Part shown: piece after piece, positions 1 through 11,990 of the stretch
Numbering within the stretch: position 1 is the stretch's first letter
Layout of the letters: every line of letters starts with the position of its first letter
Source of the DNA: CAZMVU01 sp964569295
Lineage (GTDB): Bacteria > Hydrogenedentota > Hydrogenedentia > Hydrogenedentales > JAGMZX01
Reading direction: 5' to 3'
Length of the DNA: 16,530 nucleotides
Assembly: GCA_964569295.1 (NCBI GenBank)
Contig: CAZMVU010000105.1
Coordinates: 1 to 16,530, forward strand
The notes under the pieces: model-generated
What the model saw: only the letters and a program-made list of their open reading frames with translations
The model's database searches: none
Told to the model about the DNA's origin: nothing
Made by a program: the position numbers and the translations under genes

Positions 1-253
1 TCCTTCTCGGGCTCATGAGCAGGCCACAAGGGGGTTGGGCTGGAGGCCACGAGGCTTTTTTTCTCCCGGCTTGCGCGCCAGCGTCTACCCACGGCCTTTG
101 CGGGAAAAGCGGTGGCAAGCCCCCGCACTCCAAAGGGCGCCTACATCGTGACTCATAGAAACAGCGGGTGAGCCAGAACCGCTCCCTGCGCCGATGCGAG
201 GGAGTTGTATGACGTATGGGAAACGGCTTACGGCAAACGGCTAAGGAATTAGC

Positions 254-282
254 CATCTTTGGGTTGTGGGCGCCGCCCACGT
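254..282 (+). repeat. Dispersed hairpin repeat, copy 1
   Basis: The 18-mer CATCTTTGGGTTGTGGGC is followed by GCC and GCCCACGT, so GTGGGC and GCCCAC form a perfect 6-bp stem with a 3-nt loop. A second copy at 11962-11990 matches 24 of 29 positions. The loop differs, and the single stem change converts a G-C pair to a G-T pair, so folding is kept. This is what a small intergenic palindromic repeat family looks like. Two copies in 16.5 kb suggest more elsewhere in the genome. Confidence 0.6.
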
Positions 283-390
283 TCGGACTGCCCGGCCTCA
301 TTCTGATCGGGCTTGAAGGCACAGGTGCGCTGCACAAGGTTGTTGTGCTAGCCTCTGCGTGTGGAGGCAATCATGCAGAGCAACGTCTCA

Positions 391-418
391 TTGTCAAGGA
401 CAAGGCGTAGGGTACATT
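391..418 (+). promoter_or_regulatory. Putative promoter of the hybrid kinase gene
   Basis: TTGTCA (391-396, 5/6 to the -35 consensus) and TACATT (413-418, 4/6 to the -10 consensus) are separated by 16 bp. Transcription would start near 425, just before the GTG/ATG codons at 426/429 and about 37 bases before the ATG at 462. This is one reason to prefer the 462 start. If the promoter is real, the hairpins at 239-380 lie upstream of the transcript. Confidence 0.4.
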
Positions 419-461
419 CGCGGCAGTGATGAATGTCCAGGAAAAACTAGGGTTTTTACCC

Positions 462-6026
<5,565 letters not shown>

Positions 6027-6078
6027 CCGTTGGCAGGGCTTTTCGGGCAAGCGCAATCCAGGCACGAGCGGCGCGCGC

Positions 6079-6921
6079 TTATGGCATGGTGTAGCCTGCC
6101 ATGGCATCGAGTTTTGTGCCGATGCGCAATGCGATAGCCCGCAGGGCTGCACCGTAGTCGTCCTCGCAGAGTTCCACCGTGCGCTCGAAATACATGCGCG
6201 CAGCCGGGGTATCCGTATCGAGGTGGCCGGCCAGCAACGCGGGAATGGCCGCCGTGATAGCCTCATCCTCCTGCTGCATTTGCTCGCCGTAGAGCGTGGC
6301 GAGGCTGCGGAAGGCCTGCGTTGCCCGGCGGATATGATAGGCCGCCTCGGCCTCTGTCAGCCGGGGAACGCGCGCCCTGAGCGGTTCTGTGTACGCATCC
6401 ACGAGCGCCTCTTCCGGGCGCGTCCCCACCTGCGAGGCCACCCGCGCTATGCGTGCGGCGAAGGCCGGACCGTGGTCCATGCGCACCAGGTAGTCCACGG
6501 TCAGTTCGAGAACGTCTTCCGCCTGCGATATAGTGATCCCGAATTCGGCCACCAGTTGCCGAATTTTCTGTGTGGCATAGGCGCTGTCCGAGGCCGGGTC
6601 TTCGGGATGATAGATCAGGTGGGCGAAGTAATCCGCGCCCCAGCGGCTGTTGTGCGTGGCCAGCCCCGTACGCAATGCCGAGGGCGGCAACAGCCCGAAC
6701 TCATCATGAAGCAGCCGCTTCAGGGCGCGGTTTATTTCAGGCGTATTGAACAAGGTGGCGTTGCAGTCCGGCAGCATGGCGCCGTAGAACGCCAAGTCCG
6801 GCGCCTGCGGCGCCACGAGCTCCATGATGTAAACATGCGTGCCCGGTCCCCACGCCCACGCGCCCGGTGTGAAGAGAACGGGCAACACAAACACCAATAG
6901 ACGGCAAACCAACCGCTGCAT
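6079..6921 (-). CDS. Secreted zinc-dependent phospholipase C-like protein
   Basis: This 280-residue protein has a clear Sec signal peptide (residues 1-23, ending GAWA) and a mature sequence starting WGPGTH. In the bacterial zinc phospholipase C family (PF00882, related to P1 nuclease) the N-terminal Trp of the mature enzyme is itself a zinc ligand. Predicted cleavage before W24 therefore fits the family exactly. A second His-rich stretch (THNSRWGADYFAHLIYHP) resembles the family's metal-binding helices. Likely role: hydrolysis of phospholipid or another phosphodiester outside the inner membrane. The ATG at 6921 was preferred to a TTG at 6954, because GGGGA lies 6 bases upstream and the putative promoter would start transcription near 6953. 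It is convergent with the hybrid kinase (52 bases between stops) and divergent from the methyltransferase. The substrate is not determinable; the remote family match leaves some doubt. Confidence 0.78.
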   Translation of the reverse strand: MQRLVCRLLVFVLPVLFTPGAWAWGPGTHVYIMELVAPQAPDLAFYGAMLPDCNATLFNTPEINRALKRLLHDEFGLLPPSALRTGLATHNSRWGADYFAHLIYHPEDPASDSAYATQKIRQLVAEFGITISQAEDVLELTVDYLVRMDHGPAFAARIARVASQVGTRPEEALVDAYTEPLRARVPRLTEAEAAYHIRRATQAFRSLATLYGEQMQQEDEAITAAIPALLAGHLDTDTPAARMYFERTVELCEDDYGAALRAIALRIGTKLDAMAGYTMP

Positions 6922-6959
6922 TAAGGGTCCCCGCAAGTTCCATAATCTACCCAAGTTTT

Positions 6960-6987
6960 AGTATAAGGGATGTGGCGGCAAATACAA
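6960..6987 (-). promoter_or_regulatory. Putative promoter of the phospholipase C-like gene
   Basis: On the minus strand TTGTAT (6982-6987) and TATACT (6960-6965) are 16 bp apart. The expected start near 6953 leaves a leader of about 32 bases before the ATG at 6921. A plus-strand TATAAG (6962-6967) overlaps this -10 and could serve the divergent methyltransferase gene, though I find no -35 for it. Confidence 0.4.
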
Positions 6988-7018
6988 ACACGACGCACGC
7001 GCTGCGAGAGCACTACCT

Positions 7019-7759
7019 ATGCAACACAACCGCTTGTACCATGACCTCGCCTGGCTCTGGCCCTTCGTGAGCCGGCCGGAGGAATATGCCTCGGAGGCGG
7101 CCTATTGGCGCGCTGTCTTGCGGGAAAAGCTGGGCTTCGGCACTTATGCCCTGCTTGAACTCGGCGCCGGCGGCGGGCACCTCCTGGCACACCTGGCGAC
7201 GGACTTCGCGGTCACCGCGGCCGATGCCGCCCCTGCCATGTTGCGCCAGGCGCGCACGCTGATTCCCGGGTTGCGCTGTCTGGCCGGCGACATGCGCACC
7301 TTGCGCCTCGATCACGCATTCGATGCCGTCATCATCCACGACGCCATTCTCTATATGACGACTGCGGCGGATCTGCACGCTGCCTTCGCCACGGCCGCTG
7401 CCCAGCTTCGGCCGGGCGGCGTGCTGCTTACGAGCGTCGAGCAGTACCAGGAAACCTTCCGCGACAACGTGGTCGAGCATGCTACCCGCAGCGATGGCGC
7501 CACCACGGTGACTTATGTCGAGTACCGGTGCCAACCGGACGCTGGGGCCGCCGTGGAAAGCCGCATGGTCTACTTCGTTCGCCGGGGCGCGGCGCTCGAG
7601 GTATATCACGATCGGCATGTGACCGGTCTGTTCCCGTTTCAAACCTGGGTCGACGCCATGGCCGCGGCCGGGTTCGACGTCGAGCGGTACCCCTATGTCA
7701 CGCACCAGGATGGCCGCGAGATTCCCATGCTCGTGGGGACGCGCGTGGAGGATGCCTGA
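7019..7759 (+). CDS. Class I SAM-dependent methyltransferase
   Basis: This is a 246-residue soluble protein. The SAM-binding motif I is clear (LLELGAGGGH at residues 45-54), followed by an acidic residue after strand 2 (D69), a GDM motif near residue 92 and the hydrophobic strand-4 segment FDAVIIHDAILY. The post-I layout matches the Methyltransf_25/11 type that modifies small molecules or lipids. The C-terminal half (about 145-235) is a beta-rich extension with no motif I recognise. GAGAG about 10 bases upstream of the ATG is a modest ribosome binding site. The gene stands alone: divergent from the phospholipase-like gene and about 100 bases ahead of the GH4 remnant. The substrate cannot be inferred. 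Confidence 0.85.
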   Translation: MQHNRLYHDLAWLWPFVSRPEEYASEAAYWRAVLREKLGFGTYALLELGAGGGHLLAHLATDFAVTAADAAPAMLRQARTLIPGLRCLAGDMRTLRLDHAFDAVIIHDAILYMTTAADLHAAFATAAAQLRPGGVLLTSVEQYQETFRDNVVEHATRSDGATTVTYVEYRCQPDAGAAVESRMVYFVRRGAALEVYHDRHVTGLFPFQTWVDAMAAAGFDVERYPYVTHQDGREIPMLVGTRVEDA

Positions 7760-7856
7760 GGCCCTCTTATGTCCCGCCTTGGCGCACCACTAGCGATCAT
7801 GTAGTGTATAGGGACGGCGCGACCTTCGAACGGACCGAGGGAAAAGGAGCCACGCC

Positions 7857-8150
7857 ATGCCGAAGATTGCCATGATTGATGCGGGAAGCATTGTGTTTGC
7901 GAAAACCTTGTTCAAGGACATCGTTGCCACGTCCGCCCTGAAGGACAGCGAATTCCGCTTCATGAGCCGCACCATGCCCAAGCTCGAACGGCTCAAAACC
8001 TATGCCGACCGCGCCATGTGCACAAAGAAGCCACCGAGGGCCACAGAGAAGAGACGCGCTTGCGGTGATCGTGTTTGCCAGTGCGTCTGTGCATGTGCCC
8101 GCGAGCTGCAATCCCTTGGCCGTGTGAGTTGTGTGGGTGCGATGCCATGA
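7857..8150 (+). pseudogene. GH4 alpha-galactosidase/6-phospho-glycosidase remnant (N-terminus only)
   Basis: The first ~54 codons (7857-8018) resemble the start of family GH4 enzymes of the MelA/LplD kind: KIAMIDAGSIVFAKTLFKDI, then a KLERLKTYADRAM helix. GH4 enzymes are normally 430-480 residues and need NAD and a divalent metal. Here the NAD-binding glycine motif (family IGAGS) reads IDAGS, and the acidic residue expected after the second strand (family LMDID) reads FMSRT. After codon 54 the frame runs into unrelated sequence and stops at 8150. A strong ribosome binding site, AAGGAG, lies 9 bases before the ATG, so the start region is intact while the rest is gone. I call it a decayed 5' fragment left by deletion or recombination. 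The remaining sequence could still be translated as a 97-residue peptide. Confidence 0.72.
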
Positions 8151-8164
8151 GAACGGAATACGAT

Positions 8165-8194
8165 TTTTCATCCTCGTTGAAAACCCCCTATAGT
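8165..8194 (+). promoter_or_regulatory. Putative promoter of oppD-oppF, giving a near-leaderless mRNA
   Basis: TTTTCA (8165-8170) and TATAGT (8189-8194) are 18 bp apart. Transcription would start around 8201-8204, on or next to the ATG at 8204. No Shine-Dalgarno sequence precedes that ATG, which agrees with a leaderless message. The 11-bp near-palindrome GTGATCATCAC (8193-8203) overlaps the end of the -10 and the start site, where an operator would act. Confidence 0.35.
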
Positions 8195-8203
8195 GATCAT
8201 CAC

Positions 8204-9238
8204 ATGGCTGACTCCTCGATACTCAGCGTGAAGAATCTGCGCACCTGGTTCCACACCGATGCCGGTATCGCAAAGGCGGTGGACGATGTGTCGTTCGATA
8301 TCCCCGCCGGGAAGACCCTGGCCCTCGTGGGCGAGAGCGGCTGCGGCAAGAGCGTGACGGCGCTCTCGATCCTCGAGCTCATCCCCACCCCGCCCGGACG
8401 CATCGAGGGCGGGAAAATCCTCTTCGGCGGGCGCGACCTGTGCCGGGCAAGTGAACGGGAGATGCGGCGCATACGCGGAAACGATATCTCGATGATTTTT
8501 CAGGAGCCGATGACCTCGATGAACCCGGTGTTCCGCGTGGGCGATCAGATCGCGGCGGCCATCCGGCTGCACCGGCACGTAAGCAAGGCCGCGGCGCGCA
8601 CGCAGGCGCGGGAACTGCTCGCAAGGGTCGGCATCCCCGCCCCGGAAAAGCGGCTCGACAACTATCCGCACGAGATGTCCGGCGGCATGTTGCAGCGCGT
8701 TATGATCGCCCTGGCCCTGGCGTGCGGCCCGAAGCTCCTCATCGCCGACGAGCCGACCACCGCGCTCGATGTCACCATCCAGGCGCAGATTCTCGAGCTC
8801 TTGCAGGAGCTCCAGCAGGACCTTGGTATGGCCATCTTGCTGATCACCCACGATCTTGGCGTTGTGGCGGAAACGGCGCATGAAGTGGTGGTGATGTACG
8901 CCGGGAAAGTCGCCGAATACAGCGGTGACGTGGTACGCATCGTGCGCGACCCGCAGCACCCGTACACCCGCGGGCTGTTCAAGTCGTTGCCCGGCCTCCA
9001 GCATCGACACCAGCGCCTTCACCAGATCGCGGGGGCTGTGCCCGCGGCGACGGCCTTTCCCGCCGGGTGCCGGTTCCACCCGCGCTGCCCCCATGCCATG
9101 TCCATATGCAAGGACAAGGAGCCGCCGCTCTTCGGCGTAGCCGCGGCGCAACGCGCAACATGCTGGCTCCATGACGCGGAAGCCACAATGGCCGAGGGCA
9201 GGCCGCTGGGTATCCCCGGGGAGGCGCTGCTCCCATGA
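8204..9238 (+). CDS. oppD: Oligopeptide/dipeptide ABC transporter ATP-binding protein (OppD/DppD type)
   Basis: A 344-residue ATPase that would power peptide (or related nickel/sugar) import as one of two different NBDs. Walker A is GESGCGKS (43-50), the Q-loop is MIFQEPMTSMNP, the ABC signature is MSGGMLQR, Walker B is LLIADEPTTALD and the switch His lies in LITHDLG. The OppD/F C-terminal extension is complete, with four cysteines spaced C-x5-C-x6-C-x17-C. In an OppD of known structure, this cluster holds a [4Fe-4S] centre. The ATG at 8204 fits the family N-terminus; an in-frame ATG at 8147 would add residues foreign to the family. The stop overlaps the start of oppF by ATGA, so the two are translationally coupled. 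No permease or binding-protein genes are adjacent. Confidence 0.9.
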   Translation: MADSSILSVKNLRTWFHTDAGIAKAVDDVSFDIPAGKTLALVGESGCGKSVTALSILELIPTPPGRIEGGKILFGGRDLCRASEREMRRIRGNDISMIFQEPMTSMNPVFRVGDQIAAAIRLHRHVSKAAARTQARELLARVGIPAPEKRLDNYPHEMSGGMLQRVMIALALACGPKLLIADEPTTALDVTIQAQILELLQELQQDLGMAILLITHDLGVVAETAHEVVVMYAGKVAEYSGDVVRIVRDPQHPYTRGLFKSLPGLQHRHQRLHQIAGAVPAATAFPAGCRFHPRCPHAMSICKDKEPPLFGVAAAQRATCWLHDAEATMAEGRPLGIPGEALLP

Positions 9239-10242
9239 GTGACGACCTGCTCATTGTCGAGAACCTGGTGATGCACTTTCCCGTGCGCGAGGGCGTGTTT
9301 GCCCACGTGCAGGACTATGTGCGCGCGGTGGACGGCATCTCGTTCACCATTCCCCGCGGAAAGACCCTCGCCCTCGTCGGTGAGAGTGGCAGCGGCAAGA
9401 CCACCGCGGGCCGCGCCATACTCCGGCTCATCGAGCCGACGGCCGGGCGTGTATTGTTCGACGGCATCGACGTGACCGCGCTCGACGCCGCCGGCCTGCG
9501 CCAACTGCGCAAGCGCATGCAGCTCATTTTTCAGGATCCCTTCGGCTCGTTGAACCCGCGGATGACCGTCTACAACATGCTCGCGGAAATCCTGAAGGTG
9601 CACAACCTCACACCGCGTGCAAAACGGCGGGCGCGCGTCGAAGAGCTGCTCGATGTGGTCGGTCTCCAGTCCGGCTACGCCGACCGCTACCCGCACGAGT
9701 TCAGCGGCGGCCAACGGCAGCGGCTGGGTATCGCGCGGACGCTCGCGGTCGAGGCGGAGTTCATTGTGGCGGATGAGCCTGTCTCGGCGCTCGACGTGTC
9801 CGTGCAAGCGCAGATTCTCAACCTCATGGAAGAACTGCAAGACCAACTCGGGCTCACGTACCTTTTCATCGGCCACGATCTCAGCGTGGTCGAGCATATC
9901 GCGGACTACGTGGCGGTCATGTACCTTGGCCGCATCGCCGAGATTGGCACGGTGGCGGAGGTCTTCGCGCAGACCACGCACCCTTACACCCGTGCGCTTC
10001 TCTCCGCTGCGCCCCACCCGGACCCGCGCGCCAAGACCCAGCGCATTATTCTCGAGGGGGACGTGCCCAGCCCGATTCATCCGCCCTCGGGATGCCCGTT
10101 CCATCCGCGATGCCCCGATGCCGAGCCCGCCTGCGCCACAATCACGCAAACGCTCGTGCCGCTGTCGGAAACGCACGCCGCCGCCTGCCATGTGCATGCG
10201 CCCCCGCCATCGTTGATCGGTGTGAAGGCGGCACCAGAGTAG
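9235..10242 (+). CDS. oppF: Oligopeptide/dipeptide ABC transporter ATP-binding protein (OppF/DppF type)
   Basis: This 335-residue protein is the partner NBD of the preceding gene. Walker A is GESGSGKT (49-56), the Q-loop is LIFQDPFGSLNP, the signature is FSGGQRQR, Walker B is FIVADEPVSALD and the switch region is FIGHDLSVV. The GSLNPRMTV stretch and the FSGGQRQR signature are typical of OppF rather than OppD. The C-terminal extension also has four cysteines in the C-x5-C-x6-C pattern. Its ATG overlaps the upstream stop (ATGA), with GGGGAGG about 11 bases before it inside the oppD coding end. All catalytic residues appear intact, so an active heterodimer is expected. The membrane subunits must be encoded elsewhere, so the substrate is open. 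A hairpin begins right at the stop codon. Confidence 0.91.
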   Translation: MSDDLLIVENLVMHFPVREGVFAHVQDYVRAVDGISFTIPRGKTLALVGESGSGKTTAGRAILRLIEPTAGRVLFDGIDVTALDAAGLRQLRKRMQLIFQDPFGSLNPRMTVYNMLAEILKVHNLTPRAKRRARVEELLDVVGLQSGYADRYPHEFSGGQRQRLGIARTLAVEAEFIVADEPVSALDVSVQAQILNLMEELQDQLGLTYLFIGHDLSVVEHIADYVAVMYLGRIAEIGTVAEVFAQTTHPYTRALLSAAPHPDPRAKTQRIILEGDVPSPIHPPSGCPFHPRCPDAEPACATITQTLVPLSETHAAACHVHAPPPSLIGVKAAPE

Positions 10243-10260
10243 AAGGGGTTTCCCGCTTCT
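10241..10260 (+). terminator. Hairpin at the end of the oppD-oppF unit
   Basis: AGAAG-GGG, loop TTT, CCC-(G)-CTTCT forms an 8-pair stem with one bulged base, starting within the oppF stop codon. It is followed by TGTGAGCC rather than a U tract, so it is a weak intrinsic terminator at best, or an mRNA 3'-end stabiliser. About 84 bases follow before trmH. Confidence 0.35.
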
Positions 10261-10343
10261 TGTGAGCCCGGCAGGATGTTGCGTTTGTATTGCGCGTCAG
10301 CAGCCAAGAGTGGTGCAAGTCCAGTAGAAAGGTAGTCATATAA

Positions 10344-11099
10344 ATGCAGCGGATTGCGGGTTCCCATGGGCCCTGGTTCCAGGTGGGCGGCAGCCTGTTG
10401 ACGGCGGCCGCGGTGTGTGAGGTGCTGGCCCCTTACCTCAGCCAAGCGCGCCGCGCGCGCATCGCCCAGGTAATCGCCGGGCGCACCTACAGCGTCACGC
10501 CCGTGCTCGAGGGGTTATACGACCGCGGCAACATAAGCGCGGTGCTACGCACTTCAGAAGCGCTCGGGTACCAGTCGGTCCATGTGATCGAGTCGCAGGA
10601 CGCGTTCAAGGAGGCGAATCGGGTTACCCAGGGTGCGGAGAAATGGCTCGATATCCGCCGGTGGGCCACGACCCGCGCATGTGTGGCCGTGTTGCGTGCA
10701 AAGGGCTACCGCATTCTGGCGACGTGCATGGAGGGCGCACGGCCCATCCGCGAGTTCGCATTCGACGAACCGGCGGCGCTCTTCTTCGGCAGCGAGCGCG
10801 ACGGTATTTCTCCCGAGTTGCACGAGCTGGCGGATGCCCATGTTGTCGTGCCCATGGCGGGGTTCACGAGAAGCTTCAATATCTCCGTGGCCGCGGCGCT
10901 CTCGCTGTACCACATGCGCGAAGACCGCATCCGGCGCCTGGGCGCCCATGGCGACCTCACGCCGGAAGAACGCGAGCGCCTCACTGCGGAATACTACCTG
11001 AAAAGCGTCCGCAACGCCGGCGGTATCCTGCGGTTGTTGCGGGGAGAAGCGAGTGCCGGTACGTTGCGCGCGGAGACTCGCTGCACGCCTGCCACGTAA
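10344..11099 (+). CDS. SpoU/TrmH-family RNA 2'-O-ribose methyltransferase
   Basis: A 251-residue SPOUT methyltransferase, close in size to TrmH (E. coli 229 residues). Motif 1 is NISAVLRTSEALG (N63, catalytic-type R69), motif 2 is FFGSERDGIS (148-156, E151) and motif 3 is VPMAGFTRSFNISVAAALSL (169-188), which forms the trefoil knot that binds SAM. The C-terminal YYLKSVRNAGGIL segment resembles the small C-terminal domain of TrmH, which methylates G18 in the tRNA D-loop. An rRNA-directed paralogue cannot be excluded, so I leave the gene symbol blank. The first ~38 residues look like an extra N-terminal segment before the usual TrmH helix. AAAGG lies about 11 bases before the ATG. The gene is convergent with the next one, with only 12 bases between stops. 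Confidence 0.88.
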   Translation: MQRIAGSHGPWFQVGGSLLTAAAVCEVLAPYLSQARRARIAQVIAGRTYSVTPVLEGLYDRGNISAVLRTSEALGYQSVHVIESQDAFKEANRVTQGAEKWLDIRRWATTRACVAVLRAKGYRILATCMEGARPIREFAFDEPAALFFGSERDGISPELHELADAHVVVPMAGFTRSFNISVAAALSLYHMREDRIRRLGAHGDLTPEERERLTAEYYLKSVRNAGGILRLLRGEASAGTLRAETRCTPAT

Positions 11100-11111
11100 A
11101 AGAAACGGCCT

Positions 11112-11654
11112 CTACTTCAGCAGGGGCAGCATGGATTTGAATGTGGGCGTGCCGGCGGCGCCGAGCAATTCAAAGATGGCCATCTGCGTCGTGACGAGCG
11201 GCACACCTTCCTGCATGAGCCGGGCGAGGCCGGCCTTGTGTTCTTCCTTCTTCATGGAGACGCAGGCGTCGCGCACGACATACGGGCTCAGGCCTGCTTC
11301 CTGCAAGCCCAGCGCCGTCTGCAACACGCAGATATGGCTCTCCATCCCCATGACCAGGCACTGATTGCGCCCGGTGGCCCCGAGGGCCTCGCGGAAGCCG
11401 GGATCGCCCCAGGCGCTGAATGCGAACTTGGCGAAGCGGGGGGTGTCGGCGAGGGCCTGCGCGATGCGCTCTGTGGAACTGCCGAGCTTCTCCGGGTACT
11501 GTTCCGTCACGAGGACCGGCATATCGAGAGTCTGGGCGGTTCTGATCAGTTTGACCGCGCGCTCGAGGAAGGCGTCCACGACCTCCTCTTTCTTCGGCAT
11601 GAGCTTGTCCTGAAAATCGACCACCACGAGCGCGGCTTGTTCACGAGTGAGCAT
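11112..11654 (-). CDS. Isochorismatase-family (cysteine) hydrolase
   Basis: A 180-residue cytosolic alpha/beta hydrolase of the isochorismatase-like superfamily (PF00857). The Asp-Lys-Cys catalytic triad can be read directly: D13 (VVVDFQ), K76 (FAKFAFSAW) and C109 (GMESHICVLQTAL). The size, the GMESHIC motif and the absence of an extra domain fit the small YcaC/ISOC1-like group, whose substrates are mostly unknown amides or related compounds; it is not the siderophore isochorismatase EntB. A purine-rich AAAGG lies about 11 bases before the ATG. It faces trmH tail to tail with 12 bases between stops, so antisense overlap of the 3' ends is likely. Nothing in the neighbourhood identifies a pathway. 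Confidence 0.88.
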   Translation of the reverse strand: MLTREQAALVVVDFQDKLMPKKEEVVDAFLERAVKLIRTAQTLDMPVLVTEQYPEKLGSSTERIAQALADTPRFAKFAFSAWGDPGFREALGATGRNQCLVMGMESHICVLQTALGLQEAGLSPYVVRDACVSMKKEEHKAGLARLMQEGVPLVTTQMAIFELLGAAGTPTFKSMLPLLK

Positions 11655-11989
11655 ACTGCCATGCGCCTTTCATAAGGTTGGGGTTGCCTGGAACCGGCGG
11701 CCCGGGCGTGTGTGCGCCCCTACCAGAGATCGCCGGGTTTACGCCTTCTTCAACAGGAACGCACCGGCCCGAAAAGCTATTTCATCACGGGCGATCCGGA
11801 CGCACTACCGGGGCACGTGCTTGGGTAAGGCCCATCCATAACCGGGGCCGTTGGCCCAGGCTGGTATGGAACCGCACCTTCGGCGCGCTGGAAACAAGTG
11901 TGCAGCCCCTAATCCGAAGTCTGCGCAAAGCACGAACCACCCCCCACGTAACACGCCTTCGCATCCTTGGGTTGTGGGCAAAGTCCACG
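11655..11989. other. Gene-free interval with palindromic repeats
   Basis: No gene is supported here. It contains compact palindromes such as GGGCG/CGCCC with a 6-nt loop (near 11704-11719) and GGGCC-GTT-GGCCC (11845-11857), then the second hairpin repeat copy at its right end. Plus-strand open frames through this stretch are antisense to the recombinase-domain gene and have no ribosome binding site. The character is that of accumulated intergenic repeats. I see no promoter for the isochorismatase-family gene that I would defend. Confidence 0.5.
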
Positions 11990-11990
11990 T
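11962..11990 (+). repeat. Dispersed hairpin repeat, copy 2
   Basis: CATCCTTGGGTTGTGGGC, then AAA, then GTCCACGT. It matches copy 1 (254-282) at 17 of 18 bases in the conserved block and 24 of 29 overall. GTGGGC can pair with GTCCAC through one G-T pair. It ends on the last base of the recombinase-domain stop codon on the minus strand, so it lies in that transcript's 3' end. No U tract follows on that strand. Confidence 0.6.

Larger units (their letters stand above)
1..461. other. Non-coding leader region upstream of the hybrid kinase
   Basis: I see no credible gene here; the short open frames lack ribosome binding sites and family resemblance. The right half is rich in small perfect inverted repeats: GGCTAA/TTAGCC (239-254, loop GGAA), GTGGGC/GCCCAC (266-280), GCCCG/CGGGC (290-312), GCACAA/TTGTGC (332-348), and the overlapping alternatives GCCTC/GAGGC (351-368) and CTCTGC/GCAGAG (353-380). 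An 8-bp direct repeat AAACGGCT lies at 221-228 and 235-242. The left 200 bases hold nothing I can identify. The T run at 56-62 has no convincing stem before it. Confidence 0.6.

Noticed and set aside
40..65. Possible intrinsic terminator before the T run at 56-62
   Set aside because: Only a 3-bp stem (GCC/GGC) can be formed next to the T run; too weak to call.
216..410. Small plus-strand open frame in the leader, and the overlapping frame from 359
   Set aside because: No ribosome binding site, no recognisable protein, and it runs through the hairpin cluster.
6922..6954. TTG start at 6954 for the phospholipase-like gene
   Set aside because: It would add 11 residues before a clean signal peptide and lies at the expected transcript start; ATG 6921 has GGGGA at good spacing.
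8075..8203. Longer oppD starting at 8075 or 8147
   Set aside because: The added residues do not resemble OppD N-termini, and the region is the debris after the GH4 remnant.
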